A DNA stretch of 64,000 nt from positions 1-64,000 of the forward strand of contig JAUVAV010000002.1 in NCBI GenBank assembly GCA_030591525.1, written 5' to 3'. The notes beneath the pieces were generated by a model. It worked only from the letters and a program-made list of their open reading frames with translations. It was not told the DNA's origin and made no database searches. Positions within the stretch are counted from its first letter, which is position 1, and the number at the start of each line of letters is the position of its first letter. The translations under genes and the position numbers were made by a program. Positions 43,604 to 52,915 of this stretch are shown here, in pieces. Source of the stretch: a candidate division FCPU426 bacterium. Lineage in GTDB: Bacteria > Oederibacteriota > JAAXVQ01 > JAUVAV01.

Positions 43604-45025
43604 TCAAAACCAGGGCGCTATGGCAGCACGGGCAATTTCAACGAAGGGGCCGGGATAAATGCCTAAAACCAGAATCCCTAACACTGTTATCAATAAAACC
43701 ATTGCCAAAGGAAGGGATAGCGGCATGCCGGCCGGAGCGTTTTTATCCGGCGGCAGGATATAAACTACCCGGATAACCCGCAGGTAGTAATAAAGCGAGA
43801 TCGCGGTATTAATCACAGCTATAATTACCAGCCATACATATCCCTGGCTGAAGACCGCTGTAAATAAATAAAATTTAGCGGCAAAACCGGCCAAGGGCGG
43901 AATCCCGGCCAGGGAAAGCAGGGCCAACAGCATGGCCAGTCCCAAACGCGGGGAGCGCTGCGCCAATCCGGCATAAGCCGGCATATCCGTTGAGCCGGTA
44001 ACGCGCTCCACAGCTATCACCACGGCAAACGCTCCGAGGTTGGTAAAGAGATAGGTTCCTAAATAAAACAACAGAGCGGAAATACCGATTATCTTGAAAG
44101 CCACCAGGCCCATAACCATGTAACCGGCCTGGGCTATGGCAGAGTATGCCAGCAGACGCTTTAAATTAGTCTGTGGAATAGCGGCTAAATTCCCCAGAAA
44201 CATGCTGGCCACGGCCAGCGCGGCCAGGACCTGGCCCCACTCGGCCTGCGCGGCCGATAGTCCGCTGACTAATAAACGCAGTGCCAGGGCGAAGCCGGCG
44301 ATTTTGCCCGCCACGGATAAAAAAGCGGTTACCGGCGTGGGAGCGCCTTCATAGGCATCCGGAGCCCACATGTGGAACGGCACCAGGGCCAGCTTGAAGC
44401 CTATACCCGCCAGCACACAGACAACTCCCAGCAGAATGAGTACCCCCGCGTCCGCCTGGACCACGGCTGCGGCCAATTCAGGAATCCGGGTCACGCCGGT
44501 AGCCGCGTAAATTAAGGAAAGTCCAAAAAGCAAAATTGCCGATCCCATCGCTGCCATAACCAGATATTTCAGGCCGCCCTCGGCTGACTTGGCATCCGCC
44601 GGCCGGTAAGCGGTTAACAGCACCAGGGGAAAAGTGGTCAGTTCCAGTCCGACATAAAGCAATACCAACTCGTTGCCGGAAGCCAGGAATAACATACCCA
44701 GAGCTGAAGCTAATAAAAGTATTAGAAATTCTCCGCGGGGACGTTTCCATATCTCATCGAAATCCCAGGCGCTGAGAATGGTTAATCCCAGCAATAAAAT
44801 AATAATGGTCTTGAGATAGCGTCCCAGCGCATCGCCCGTCCAGGCCCGGCCAAATTCACCGTCCGGCGCCACCCAGATTAAAATCAAAGCCGCCGCCGCT
44901 CCCGCCAACGCCAGGGGGGACAACCATTTGCGGCGGGCCGCATTAAAAAACAAATCCCCGGCCAGCACACCGCCGATAGTCAGCGCCAGCACGATTTCCG
45001 GGAGCAACCGCAGCCAGCCAATCAT
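43604..45025 (-). CDS. nuoN: NADH-quinone oxidoreductase subunit N
   Basis: A 473-aa antiporter-like proton-pumping membrane subunit of complex I with about 14 TM helices. The conserved FKLALVPFHMWAPDAYEGAPTPVTAFLS segment with its Lys and Glu sits near residue 215, and LKRLLAYSAIAQAGYM near residue 290. ATG 45023-45025 overlaps the nuoM stop (ATGA) and has GGGGAGG upstream. It is the last gene of the nuo operon. Its last ~60 codons are duplicated at 41847-42040. Confidence 0.95.
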   Translation of the reverse strand: MIGWLRLLPEIVLALTIGGVLAGDLFFNAARRKWLSPLALAGAAAALILIWVAPDGEFGRAWTGDALGRYLKTIIILLLGLTILSAWDFDEIWKRPRGEFLILLLASALGMLFLASGNELVLLYVGLELTTFPLVLLTAYRPADAKSAEGGLKYLVMAAMGSAILLFGLSLIYAATGVTRIPELAAAVVQADAGVLILLGVVCVLAGIGFKLALVPFHMWAPDAYEGAPTPVTAFLSVAGKIAGFALALRLLVSGLSAAQAEWGQVLAALAVASMFLGNLAAIPQTNLKRLLAYSAIAQAGYMVMGLVAFKIIGISALLFYLGTYLFTNLGAFAVVIAVERVTGSTDMPAYAGLAQRSPRLGLAMLLALLSLAGIPPLAGFAAKFYLFTAVFSQGYVWLVIIAVINTAISLYYYLRVIRVVYILPPDKNAPAGMPLSLPLAMVLLITVLGILVLGIYPGPFVEIARAAIAPWF

Positions 45026-46482
45026 GGCGTTCCTCCCCACACCGCGGCCATGGATTTCACGCTGGTATTAATAATATCCACCAGCATACCGGGATAAACT
45101 CCTACGCCGAGCAGAATAAGCATTAAAATCGCGAGGCAGGCTTTTTCCATGGGATTGGCGTCTTTTAGATTTTTAAACTTGTCTTTTTCCGGTCCAAAGA
45201 ATATTTTTTGGACCACGCGCAATATGTAGATGGCAGTAAAAAGAATACCGGTCACCGCAATTATTGTCAGCCACGGATAAACTTTAAAAGCCCCGATAAA
45301 AACCAAAATCTCGGCTACGAAGCCTGAGAAGCCGGGCAATCCCAGGGAGACCAGACCGGCGACTATAAAAGCCAGGGCCAGATAAGGCATCCGGCGCCCC
45401 AGCCCTCCCATTTCACGAATATCCCGGGTTTGGGTCCGTCCGTAGATCATGCCCACCAAAGCAAAGAAAAGGCCGGTCATAATGCCGTGCGAAAACATCT
45501 GCAGCACCGCTCCATTTAAAGCCACGGGGTGGAGCGCGCAAATCCCCAGCAGCACAATGCCCATATGCGAGACCGAGGAATAGGCCACCACATATTTAAG
45601 ATCGGTCTGAGCCATGGCCACCAGGGCGCCGTATACGATATTTACCAGGGTAAAAATGACAAGATAAGGCGCCCACATTTGAGCGCCCGCGGGAAGCAAT
45701 TCCAGGCCCAGCCGGATAATACCGAAAGCCCCGAGTTTCATTAGGACTCCCGCGTGCAGCATGGAAACCGCGGTCGGCGCGGAGGCATGACCATCCGGCG
45801 ACCAGGTATGAAAAGGCCAAAACCCGGCCAGGATTCCGAACCCCAGAAATAGCACTGGAAAAACTACGGCCTGAAAATTACGGCTAAAGCTCTGGCGGGC
45901 TATATCGTCTAATAAAAAACTCTGACCGGGACCGCTGAAGTAGAGAGCCAGAATGCCGACCAGCATTAAGGCGCTTCCGGCCATCAGATAGATGGTCAGC
46001 TTCATGGCGGAATATTCTTTGGCTCCGGTTCCCCATATTCCGATCAGCAAATACATGGGAAGTACTGCCAGTTCGTAAAAAAGAAAAAAGAGAAAGAGAT
46101 CGCGGGCCATAAAAACCCCGAATACACCGGTAACCAGTACCAGCAGAAAAGCAAAAAATTCCTGCGGCCGCTCCCGTACATCCCAGGAAGCCAGTACCCC
46201 GCAGAAAATAATCACGGCGGTCAATATAACCATTACCAGCCCCATGCCGTCCACCGCCACCGCGTACTTAATTCCCAGTGCCGGAAGCAGTTCCCGCGCC
46301 TCTCCCAACTGGAACCCGGCAGCGCCTAAATCGTATCCCAGCAAAATTCGGCAGGATATAATTAAAGTCATTATGGTTCCGGTCAGCGCCACCCAGCGCG
46401 GCCAGGTCGTACGCTCCCGCGGCAAAAACATAATCACCAGTGCCGTTATTACCGGCACGGTTAAAAGAAAAGATAACAACAT
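45022..46482 (-). CDS. nuoM: NADH-quinone oxidoreductase subunit M
   Basis: A 486-aa antiporter-like subunit. The TM5 Glu lies in FLFFLFYELAVLPMYLLIG near residue 135, and the TM7 region is GFWPFHTWSPDGHASAPTAVS near residue 220. YVVAYSSVSHMG follows near residue 300. It pumps protons in the distal membrane arm. ATG 46480-46482 has AAGGAG upstream. It overlaps nuoN by 4 bp. Confidence 0.95.
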   Translation of the reverse strand: MLLSFLLTVPVITALVIMFLPRERTTWPRWVALTGTIMTLIISCRILLGYDLGAAGFQLGEARELLPALGIKYAVAVDGMGLVMVILTAVIIFCGVLASWDVRERPQEFFAFLLVLVTGVFGVFMARDLFLFFLFYELAVLPMYLLIGIWGTGAKEYSAMKLTIYLMAGSALMLVGILALYFSGPGQSFLLDDIARQSFSRNFQAVVFPVLFLGFGILAGFWPFHTWSPDGHASAPTAVSMLHAGVLMKLGAFGIIRLGLELLPAGAQMWAPYLVIFTLVNIVYGALVAMAQTDLKYVVAYSSVSHMGIVLLGICALHPVALNGAVLQMFSHGIMTGLFFALVGMIYGRTQTRDIREMGGLGRRMPYLALAFIVAGLVSLGLPGFSGFVAEILVFIGAFKVYPWLTIIAVTGILFTAIYILRVVQKIFFGPEKDKFKNLKDANPMEKACLAILMLILLGVGVYPGMLVDIINTSVKSMAAVWGGTP

Positions 46483-46503
46483 TAAATCAAGCTCCTTAAA
46501 TTG

Positions 46504-46630
46504 AGTAAAGGCAAGGCATGCCTTGCCTCTACAATAAATTCAAAATACCTTTGCCTTGGTAGGGCCCCCCCTGTGGTTGCCCCTACGTGTGATGCAAGAT
46601 TCCCGGGCAGGCACGGGGGCCTGCCCCTAC
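46504..46630. repeat. Three palindromic units between nuoL and nuoM
   Basis: GGCAAGGCATGCCTTGCC with TCTAC at 46510-46532, a degenerate GTAGGGCC..GGTTGCCCCTAC at about 46559-46585, and GGGCAGGC..GCCTGCCC with CTAC at 46605-46630. The TAG in the last unit is the nuoL stop codon. Confidence 0.75.
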
Positions 46631-48540
46631 AACATGGCAACTACGCGGCCGGTCGCAGGACATACATACGATCTAATAATTTCCAATATCTCGGGATGCG
46701 TCATCAGCACTGAAACCATAATCACGACTAATCCCAGAAAAAAAGCCAGGAGATAGGCCTGCAAACGGCCGACCTGCAAGCGGCGTGTCCCCTTTCCGGC
46801 CAGACGACAGAACTCACCAATCCGGTTGACCATGCCATCCACTACGTAACGGTCAAACCAGGCCAACCCCCGGGAAAGCATAAACATGCCCTGGCGTACC
46901 AGAAAAATATAAATTTCATCGATATAATATTTATGCTTTAGTAGTTTATACGTAGCGGCGAACTTACGAGCGAGCAGGGCGGCGGAAATAGTTTTCTGAA
47001 AATAAACCAGGTAGGCCCAGCCGAATCCAGCCAAAGATGCCAGCAAAGCAAACATAGGTATTAAGCGATGGTGGGGCGCCTCTCCCACCGAGGGCGCTCC
47101 CCATGAGGCGGAAAGAAAATGCCGGAAATTTTCACCCAGCCATCCCAAACTCAGAGCCAACAAGGCCAATACCAGCAAGGGCAGAATCATGACCCAGGGA
47201 GATTCGTGCGCTTGGTATTTTTTCTCTGCCGGACGCCCGGTAAAGACCACTAACCACAGGCGGAAAATATAGAAAGTCGTTAAACCAGCCGTCACAATTC
47301 CGACCATTAATAAATCCATCCGGCCGGCCGCCCAAATCCCCATCAAGATTGCATCTTTACTGAAAAATCCTGAAAAAGGCGGGATCCCGCCCAAGGCCAG
47401 AGCTGCCACCAGCATAGTTGCGGCGGTTATTTTCAGTGCCGGCCCCAGTCCGCCCATCTGCCGGATGTCATTGGTATGCACAGCGTGAATTACAGAGCCG
47501 GCGGCCAGAAAGAGCAGGGCTTTAAATACCGCGTGCGTCGTCAGGTGGAACATGCCGGCAATATAATCCCTGCAGCCCAAGGCCATCATCATGTATCCCA
47601 ATTGGGACACGGTAGAATAAGCCAGTATGCGTTTGATGTCATTTTGTACACAGGCGATAGTAGCGGCCAACAGGGCGGTAAAGCCTCCCAGGTAGGCGAT
47701 TATCATCAAGGCTGTTTCCGAGGCCGCAAAAACCGGAAAGAGTCGGGCTACCAGAAACACGCCGGCCGCCACCATAGTTGCGGCGTGAATTAAGGCCGAG
47801 ACCGGGGTCGGACCTTCCATGGCATCGGGCAGCCAGACATGCAGGGGGAATTGCGCGCTTTTTCCCGCAGCCCCTGCGAAAATTAAAAGTGCCACCATAG
47901 TGCTCCAGTGGCCGGTCAACTGTCCACCCTTAACCGCCTCGCCTACTTCCAGAATATTGAAAGTATTTAAAAAATAGGCCAGTACCAGAATCCCGATTAA
48001 AAGCCCGAGATCTCCGAAACGGGTCACTATAAAAGCTTTTTTAGCGGCATCCGCAGCCTCGGGCTTGTGGTACCAGAAACCGATTAATAAATATGAAGAA
48101 AGACCAACCAATTCCCAGAACATATAAAGCGTAATAAGGTTATTGGCCAGCACCAACCCGAGCATGGAAAAAGTAAAAAATGACATAAAAGAGAAATAGC
48201 GGACAATCCCTTGATCTCCGGCCATGTAGCCGAGCGAGTAGATCTGAACCATTAGGGAGATAAAACATACTATGACCAGCATAATAACTGAAAGTGGGTC
48301 CACCAGCATGCCAAGTTCCATGCTTAAATTTCCTGCGGAACGCAGCCAAACCATGGATACCTGCTCAACTCCGGGAGCACTGATCAGGCCGGTTAAAACA
48401 TTTAAAGCCATAATGAGCGAGAAAAAAACCGCGCCCGCGGTTATACTTCCGGCCAGGCGTGCGCTCCGTCGGCCCCCTGCACTTACCAGGATGGCGGCCA
48501 GCAATGGCAAGGCTGGAATAAGCCAGACATGTGCAATCAT
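46627..48540 (-). CDS. nuoL: NADH-quinone oxidoreductase subunit L
   Basis: A 637-aa, the largest antiporter-like subunit, with about 16 TM helices and the long lateral helix at the C-terminus. MFWELVGLSSYLLIGFWY has the TM5 Glu, and AQFPLHVWLPDAMEGPTPVSALIHAATMV the central motif near residue 235. ATG 48538-48540 has AAGGAG upstream. The stop (46627-46629) falls in a palindromic repeat, so the last few residues (GRVVAML) may differ from relatives. Confidence 0.95.
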   Translation of the reverse strand: MIAHVWLIPALPLLAAILVSAGGRRSARLAGSITAGAVFFSLIMALNVLTGLISAPGVEQVSMVWLRSAGNLSMELGMLVDPLSVIMLVIVCFISLMVQIYSLGYMAGDQGIVRYFSFMSFFTFSMLGLVLANNLITLYMFWELVGLSSYLLIGFWYHKPEAADAAKKAFIVTRFGDLGLLIGILVLAYFLNTFNILEVGEAVKGGQLTGHWSTMVALLIFAGAAGKSAQFPLHVWLPDAMEGPTPVSALIHAATMVAAGVFLVARLFPVFAASETALMIIAYLGGFTALLAATIACVQNDIKRILAYSTVSQLGYMMMALGCRDYIAGMFHLTTHAVFKALLFLAAGSVIHAVHTNDIRQMGGLGPALKITAATMLVAALALGGIPPFSGFFSKDAILMGIWAAGRMDLLMVGIVTAGLTTFYIFRLWLVVFTGRPAEKKYQAHESPWVMILPLLVLALLALSLGWLGENFRHFLSASWGAPSVGEAPHHRLIPMFALLASLAGFGWAYLVYFQKTISAALLARKFAATYKLLKHKYYIDEIYIFLVRQGMFMLSRGLAWFDRYVVDGMVNRIGEFCRLAGKGTRRLQVGRLQAYLLAFFLGLVVIMVSVLMTHPEILEIIRSYVCPATGRVVAML

Positions 48541-48565
48541 TCCCTAACTCCTTGAATAAGCGGTT

Positions 48566-48871
48566 TCACCACCGCAGCATGGTCAGCCGGTCCAGGTCCA
48601 CATCTTTCTGATTCCGGTAGATCGCGATCACCAAGGCCAACCCTACGGCCGCCTCGGCGGCGGCAACGGCAATAATAAAAATCGCAAATATCAGTCCGCC
48701 TGGTTTTCCCCAAAATTGCGCTCCGGCGGTAAAATTCAAGGCCACGGCCAGCATAATTAATTCCACGGCCAGCAGCAAGGCCACGGCATTGCGCCGGGTA
48801 AACACACCGTAAAGCCCCAGCGTAAAAAGTATAGTGGAAAGCACGAGGTAATGAACCAAGCCTATGGTCAT
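48566..48871 (-). CDS. nuoK: NADH-quinone oxidoreductase subunit K
   Basis: A 101-aa, three TM helices, the normal NuoK length. GVFTRRNAVALLLAVELIMLAVALNF carries the conserved membrane Glu near residue 38, and a second Glu lies in AAAEAAVGLALVI near residue 74. ATG 48869-48871 has AAGGAGG upstream. It lies 6 bp after nuoJ and 25 bp before nuoL. Confidence 0.95.
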   Translation of the reverse strand: MTIGLVHYLVLSTILFTLGLYGVFTRRNAVALLLAVELIMLAVALNFTAGAQFWGKPGGLIFAIFIIAVAAAEAAVGLALVIAIYRNQKDVDLDRLTMLRW

Positions 48872-48877
48872 GGATTA

Positions 48878-49369
48878 TCAATCCTCCTTGCCGCGGGCTA
48901 TAACTATAGCTCCCACTAAGGCGGCCAAAAGTAAGACTGAGACTAATTCAAACGGCAGCACATAATCGGTCATTAGCAAGGCTCCCAACTTTTGAATCGG
49001 AACCTGAGCCGGAACCGCATCCGGGGCCAAGGGTTGAATCAAAATAACTCCGGTGATTAAAACCAGCAGGGCCAAGGCCGTTCCTCCGCCCAGTATTTTT
49101 AATTCATTACTGGGCGGTAGCACGGCTTTCTCAAAATGACCGGTTAACATCACCGCAAAAACTCCCAGGACTACTACTGCGCCCACATAAATCAATACCA
49201 GTACCAAAGCCAGAAACTCTGCTCTCAGGCCGAGCATAAGTCCGGCCACTGCCAAGCTGGCCACTGCCAAGCCTAACAGCGCATGGAGAAGATTACGGCT
49301 GCTAACCAACAAAATCCCCGCGCCGATTGCCAGCAGCGCCAGTAAATAAAAACCGATAATCGTGGCCAT
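48878..49369 (-). CDS. nuoJ: NADH-quinone oxidoreductase subunit J
   Basis: A 163-aa membrane subunit with five TM helices. RNLLHALLGLAVASLAVAGLMLGLRAEFLALVLVLIYVGAVVVL matches the NuoJ TM2-TM3 region. ATG 49367-49369. A 174-bp gap with a family A palindrome separates it from nuoI, unlike the tight spacing elsewhere in the operon. Confidence 0.93.
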   Translation of the reverse strand: MATIIGFYLLALLAIGAGILLVSSRNLLHALLGLAVASLAVAGLMLGLRAEFLALVLVLIYVGAVVVLGVFAVMLTGHFEKAVLPPSNELKILGGGTALALLVLITGVILIQPLAPDAVPAQVPIQKLGALLMTDYVLPFELVSVLLLAALVGAIVIARGKED

Positions 49370-49448
49370 ATTAAGTAAGCTCCGTCTTATAATTTATTGG
49401 CTAGTTGTTATGGTAAATTGTTATATGAATTTAAAAAAACCGCTGGCC

Positions 49449-49550
49449 TAGTAGGGGCACGGCGAGCCGTGCCCCTACTATAAAGAGTATGCAGCAGGTA
49501 AAAGCATTAATAAAATACTCTCCGCCCTTTATAGCGGGATGTTTTATTCC
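49449..49550. repeat. Family A palindrome and family E hairpin in the nuoI-nuoJ gap
   Basis: GTAGGGGCACGGC GA GCCGTGCCCCTAC at 49451-49478. A second hairpin at about 49510-49550 (minus strand: TAAAACATCCCGC...GGGCGGAGAGTATTTTA) is related to 58369-58408 and 62951-62986. The nuoI TAA stop lies in its edge. Both interrupt the operon. Confidence 0.75.
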
Positions 49551-50017
49551 TTCCTCAGTCCGCCCTGCCAGGTATTATCAAACTGTATAACTTCCGCCTG
49601 AAGCCGGCGTTTCAGCCGCGTCTTATCCTCTACCGCCAATTCATGTTCATGACTCATGCGCAGGGCGTCAAAAGTACATATTTCTACACAGAGTCCGCAA
49701 AACGTACATCGATCCAGGTGATGCACATAATCCGCCAATTCACGGCGGCCGGCTTCATTGGTCCGCGTGGTGATCTCAATGGAACCATTCGGGCAGATGC
49801 GCTGGCAAAGCATGCAGGCCGTGCAGCGCACTTTCCCGGTTTCCGGATCCCGGGGCATGACCAACCGGCCACGGGTCCGCGGCGGCCAAACCAGCCGTTC
49901 CTCGGGGTACTGGATCGTGCAGGGTTTGGAAAACAACTGGCGCAAGGTTATGGCCAGGCCTTTAAACAAACCGACTACAATGTCCCATGGTTCTTGCCAG
50001 CCGTGCAGCCGGCTCAT
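49544..50017 (-). CDS. nuoI: NADH-quinone oxidoreductase subunit I
   Basis: A 157-aa peripheral subunit with two [4Fe-4S] clusters. Ligands are Cys65, 68, 71, 75 (CTACMLCQRICP) and Cys104, 107, 110, 114 (CTFCGLCVEIC). It passes electrons towards NuoB. ATG 50015-50017 overlaps the nuoH stop (ATGA). A longer open frame upstream runs antisense-free into nuoH and is not used. The C-terminus is near normal length. Confidence 0.95.
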   Translation of the reverse strand: MSRLHGWQEPWDIVVGLFKGLAITLRQLFSKPCTIQYPEERLVWPPRTRGRLVMPRDPETGKVRCTACMLCQRICPNGSIEITTRTNEAGRRELADYVHHLDRCTFCGLCVEICTFDALRMSHEHELAVEDKTRLKRRLQAEVIQFDNTWQGGLRKE

Positions 50018-51051
50018 AGCAGCACCAATATCAAGCCGGTTGCCAGGAGATTCAAAAAGGCCAAGGGCGTTAATATTTTCCAACTTAAATCCATGAGTTG
50101 ATCGGCACGAAACCGGGGAAAGGTCCACCGGAACCAGATGAATAAAAAGAGTATGGCTCCGGTTTTGGCCAGGAACCATACCCAGCCCGGAAACCACGGC
50201 CCCTGCCAGCCTCCCAGGAAAAGCGTGGCTGCCAGGGCCGAAAGTACAAACATGTTCACATATTCGGCCAGGAAGAAATAGGCAAAACGTATCCCGCCGT
50301 ATTCCGTATGAAACCCGGCGGTTAATTCGGATTCCGCTTCAGGAATATCAAACGGATTGCGGTTGGTCTCAGCTACCGCGGAAATCAGAAAGATTAAAAA
50401 ACCTAAAGGTTGAAATATAATGTAAGGCACTCTTTGGGATTCCACTATCATATGCAGATCCAGTGTTCCGGAGATCATAACCACTCCCATCAGGGAGATC
50501 AGGAGCGGCACTTCATAACTAATCATTTGGGCTGCGGAGCGCATCCCTCCGATCAGAGAGTACTTGTTGCCCGAACTCCATCCGGCCATTAAAATGCCGA
50601 TAACCCCAGGAGTCCCAACTGCCACTATGTAAATCAGACCGAGGTTCAAGTGAACCGGGGTGAGATCCCGGTCCAGGGGCAGGGCGATCAAGGCCAGAAA
50701 ACCGGCCGTAAAAACCACGTAAGGCGCGCACCGGTAAACCCAGCGATCCGCTGAACCCGGAACCCAGGTCTCTTTTACAATTAACTTGATGGTATCCGCA
50801 ATTACCTGCAAGACACCGTGCCATCCCACCCGCATGGGGCCGATACGAGCCTGCATATGCCCGGCGATTTTGCGTTCGGCATACACCAGGACCATGACCG
50901 TCAGGGCGCAAAACGCAAACAACCCGAACATGACCAGCGCGGCGCCGGCCCAGTCCCCGGCCATAACCGGCAAGCCGGCCCAGACAGCCAAGCCGCGCAA
51001 TCCCTCTAAAAGTATGGGAAAAAGTTCGGCGGGTGCAAACAAGTATCTCAT
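50014..51051 (-). CDS. nuoH: NADH-quinone oxidoreductase subunit H
   Basis: A 345-aa, eight-TM subunit that forms the quinone-access tunnel with NuoB and NuoD. YAERKIAGHMQARIGP near residue 58, FDIPEAESELTAGFHTEYGG near residue 233 and RWTFPRFRADQLMDLSWK near residue 310 are the family signatures. ATG 51049-51051 overlaps the nuoD stop (ATGA). Confidence 0.96.
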   Translation of the reverse strand: MRYLFAPAELFPILLEGLRGLAVWAGLPVMAGDWAGAALVMFGLFAFCALTVMVLVYAERKIAGHMQARIGPMRVGWHGVLQVIADTIKLIVKETWVPGSADRWVYRCAPYVVFTAGFLALIALPLDRDLTPVHLNLGLIYIVAVGTPGVIGILMAGWSSGNKYSLIGGMRSAAQMISYEVPLLISLMGVVMISGTLDLHMIVESQRVPYIIFQPLGFLIFLISAVAETNRNPFDIPEAESELTAGFHTEYGGIRFAYFFLAEYVNMFVLSALAATLFLGGWQGPWFPGWVWFLAKTGAILFLFIWFRWTFPRFRADQLMDLSWKILTPLAFLNLLATGLILVLL

Positions 51052-52175
51052 CGGTCAATCTCCGGTATGATAATATCCAGACTTCCCAGAATGGCCACTA
51101 CATCCGCCACTTTTACACCTTTAACCAGTTGGGGAAGCACTGATAGATTGGCAAAACTCGGAACGCGAATCCGGCAGCGCGCAGGTTTAACGGATCCGTC
51201 GGAAACCAGGTAAAATCCTTGAATTCCGCGGGAAGATTCCACCCTGACATAGGCCTCTCCCGGAGGAATTTTTAAAACCCGCGGCACTTTAGATCTGACC
51301 TCTCCCTCGGGCAGACCCTCCAGTACCTGGGCCACTATACGCGCGCTCTGCCGCATTTCCTCCACCCGGACCCTATAGCGGGCCAAGGCATCGCCCTCTT
51401 GGCAGGTTACTACCTGGAAATCAAAATCCGGGTAAACCGAATAAGGCTCACACCGGCGCAGGTCCTGCGCGACGCCCGATCCTCTTAAATTAGGCCCGGT
51501 TACGGCGTGCGAGTGCGCCGTGGCCGGAGAAAGATGACCTATATCCCGCATGCGTATTAAAAAGATGGGATTGTCCGATAACAATTGGTCGTATATATCC
51601 GGCAGCCGCTCGAAATACTTTATAAAAGCCTGGGTCTGTTTCGTAAATTCCGGCGGCAGATCACGAACCACCCCGCCGAGCCGGAAATAATTAAAGGTCA
51701 TACGCTGACCGCAAAGCAGATCAAAAAGTTCCAGCACCATCTCCCGCTCGCGGAAAGTATAAGTCAGCGGCGTAAAAGCTCCCAGGTCCATGCCCATGGC
51801 TCCCAGCCAGACCAGGTGGCTGGAAATCCGGCAGAGTTCAGCGGTCAGTACCCGCAGGTACTCGGCTTTCCTCGGCACCTCGATCCCGGCCAGGGCTTCC
51901 GCTGCCAGGCAGAAAGACCATTCATTCATAATGGAAGAGAGATAGTCTATGCGGTCGGTGATATGGATGTACTGGACATAGGAAAGACTTTCCGCCATTT
52001 TTTCCAAACCGCGATGAACATATCCGAAATCGGGCCGGGCCGAGACTACCCGCTCACCATCCAGGCGCAAAATCAGGCGCAGGGCGCCATGCGTACTGGG
52101 ATGCTGGGGCCCCATGTTAAGGGTAATTTCCTCGGTCTTCAGCGCTTCGGGATAATCTGTCTCAAGATTTCGCAA
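51048..52175 (-). CDS. nuoD: NADH-quinone oxidoreductase subunit D
   Basis: A 375-aa 49-kDa-type subunit lining the quinone site, related to NiFe hydrogenase large subunits but without their metal Cys pairs. NMGPQHPSTHG near residue 20 and GYVHRGLEK near residue 51 are typical. SRGIQGFYLVSDG and the final DIIIPEIDR match the C-terminus. The start is TTG 52173-52175 with AAAGGA 8 bp upstream. NuoC and NuoD are separate genes here. Confidence 0.95.
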   Translation of the reverse strand: MRNLETDYPEALKTEEITLNMGPQHPSTHGALRLILRLDGERVVSARPDFGYVHRGLEKMAESLSYVQYIHITDRIDYLSSIMNEWSFCLAAEALAGIEVPRKAEYLRVLTAELCRISSHLVWLGAMGMDLGAFTPLTYTFREREMVLELFDLLCGQRMTFNYFRLGGVVRDLPPEFTKQTQAFIKYFERLPDIYDQLLSDNPIFLIRMRDIGHLSPATAHSHAVTGPNLRGSGVAQDLRRCEPYSVYPDFDFQVVTCQEGDALARYRVRVEEMRQSARIVAQVLEGLPEGEVRSKVPRVLKIPPGEAYVRVESSRGIQGFYLVSDGSVKPARCRIRVPSFANLSVLPQLVKGVKVADVVAILGSLDIIIPEIDR

Positions 52176-52186
52176 ATCCGTTTCCT

Positions 52187-52654
52187 TTATACTCCCGGAC
52201 GTTTTAACAGCTTGTCATCCGCATAATCTTTACGCAAAGGATATCCCTGCCATTCTTCGGGCAGAAGAATGCGGCATAGATCCGGGTGCCCCTTGAACTT
52301 TATACCGAACATGTCGTAAATTTCCCGCTCGTACCAATCGGCGCAGCCAAAAAGAAATGCCAAGGTGGGAATTTCCGGCTTTTCCCGTTCCACCGGCGCT
52401 TTTACGGTCAGCCGGACGCTAATCTCCCGGGAACAGACTAAATGCAGGACTAGCATGAATTGCGTTCCCGTATCCACTGCGGTTTGATCCTCCAGCACGT
52501 CAAAACCCAGGACCGGATCGGTTTTCAAAATCCGGCAGACCTCGGGAAGATCCGCGCCCGAGGAACATATCAAGGCAGGGCCAAAGGAAGTTGTCGCTTG
52601 AATTTCAGCCTGGGGAAATGTTTTTCGCAAATTATCAATAAGTGTTTCCGCCAT
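52187..52654 (-). CDS. nuoC: NADH-quinone oxidoreductase subunit C
   Basis: A 155-aa 30-kDa-type subunit. GCADWYEREIYDMFGIKFKGHPDLCRILLPEEWQGYPLRKDY near residues 100-142 is the family signature. I chose ATG 52652-52654, with AAAAGGA 8 bp upstream, over ATGs 3 and 22 codons earlier. It is unlike the fused NuoCD of enterics. It is separated from nuoB by a double family B repeat. Confidence 0.94.
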   Translation of the reverse strand: MAETLIDNLRKTFPQAEIQATTSFGPALICSSGADLPEVCRILKTDPVLGFDVLEDQTAVDTGTQFMLVLHLVCSREISVRLTVKAPVEREKPEIPTLAFLFGCADWYEREIYDMFGIKFKGHPDLCRILLPEEWQGYPLRKDYADDKLLKRPGV

Positions 52655-52676
52655 GTTATTCATCCTTTTGTAGCTG

Positions 52677-52915
52677 CTAGAAGCTTGAGCATTTAGTAGC
52701 TTTTTTAAATTCCTGAACAATTGAACAATAGAAAATAGACCGCAATTGAGCTTTTTCTATTGCTCTATTCTCAATTGCTCTGGAGTTTGAGCAATTAGTC
52801 GGTTTTTTGAGAGTAGATAGTAGAAAGTAGACCGCATTTGAGATGTTTTATCTAATTTCTACTCTCGAATCTCAAATGCTCTGGAGCCTGAGCAACTAAT
52901 TGCTCAGGCTCCTAG
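52677..52915. repeat. Two overlapping family B elements inside the nuo operon
   Basis: The first runs about 52677-52797 (CTAGAAGCTTGAGC ... TTTGAGCAATTAG, inner CAATTGAG/CTCAATTG). The second, 52780-52915, is nearly the reverse complement of 16324-16461 and ends CTAG. Its right edge provides the last six codons and the TAG stop of nuoB. Confidence 0.85.
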
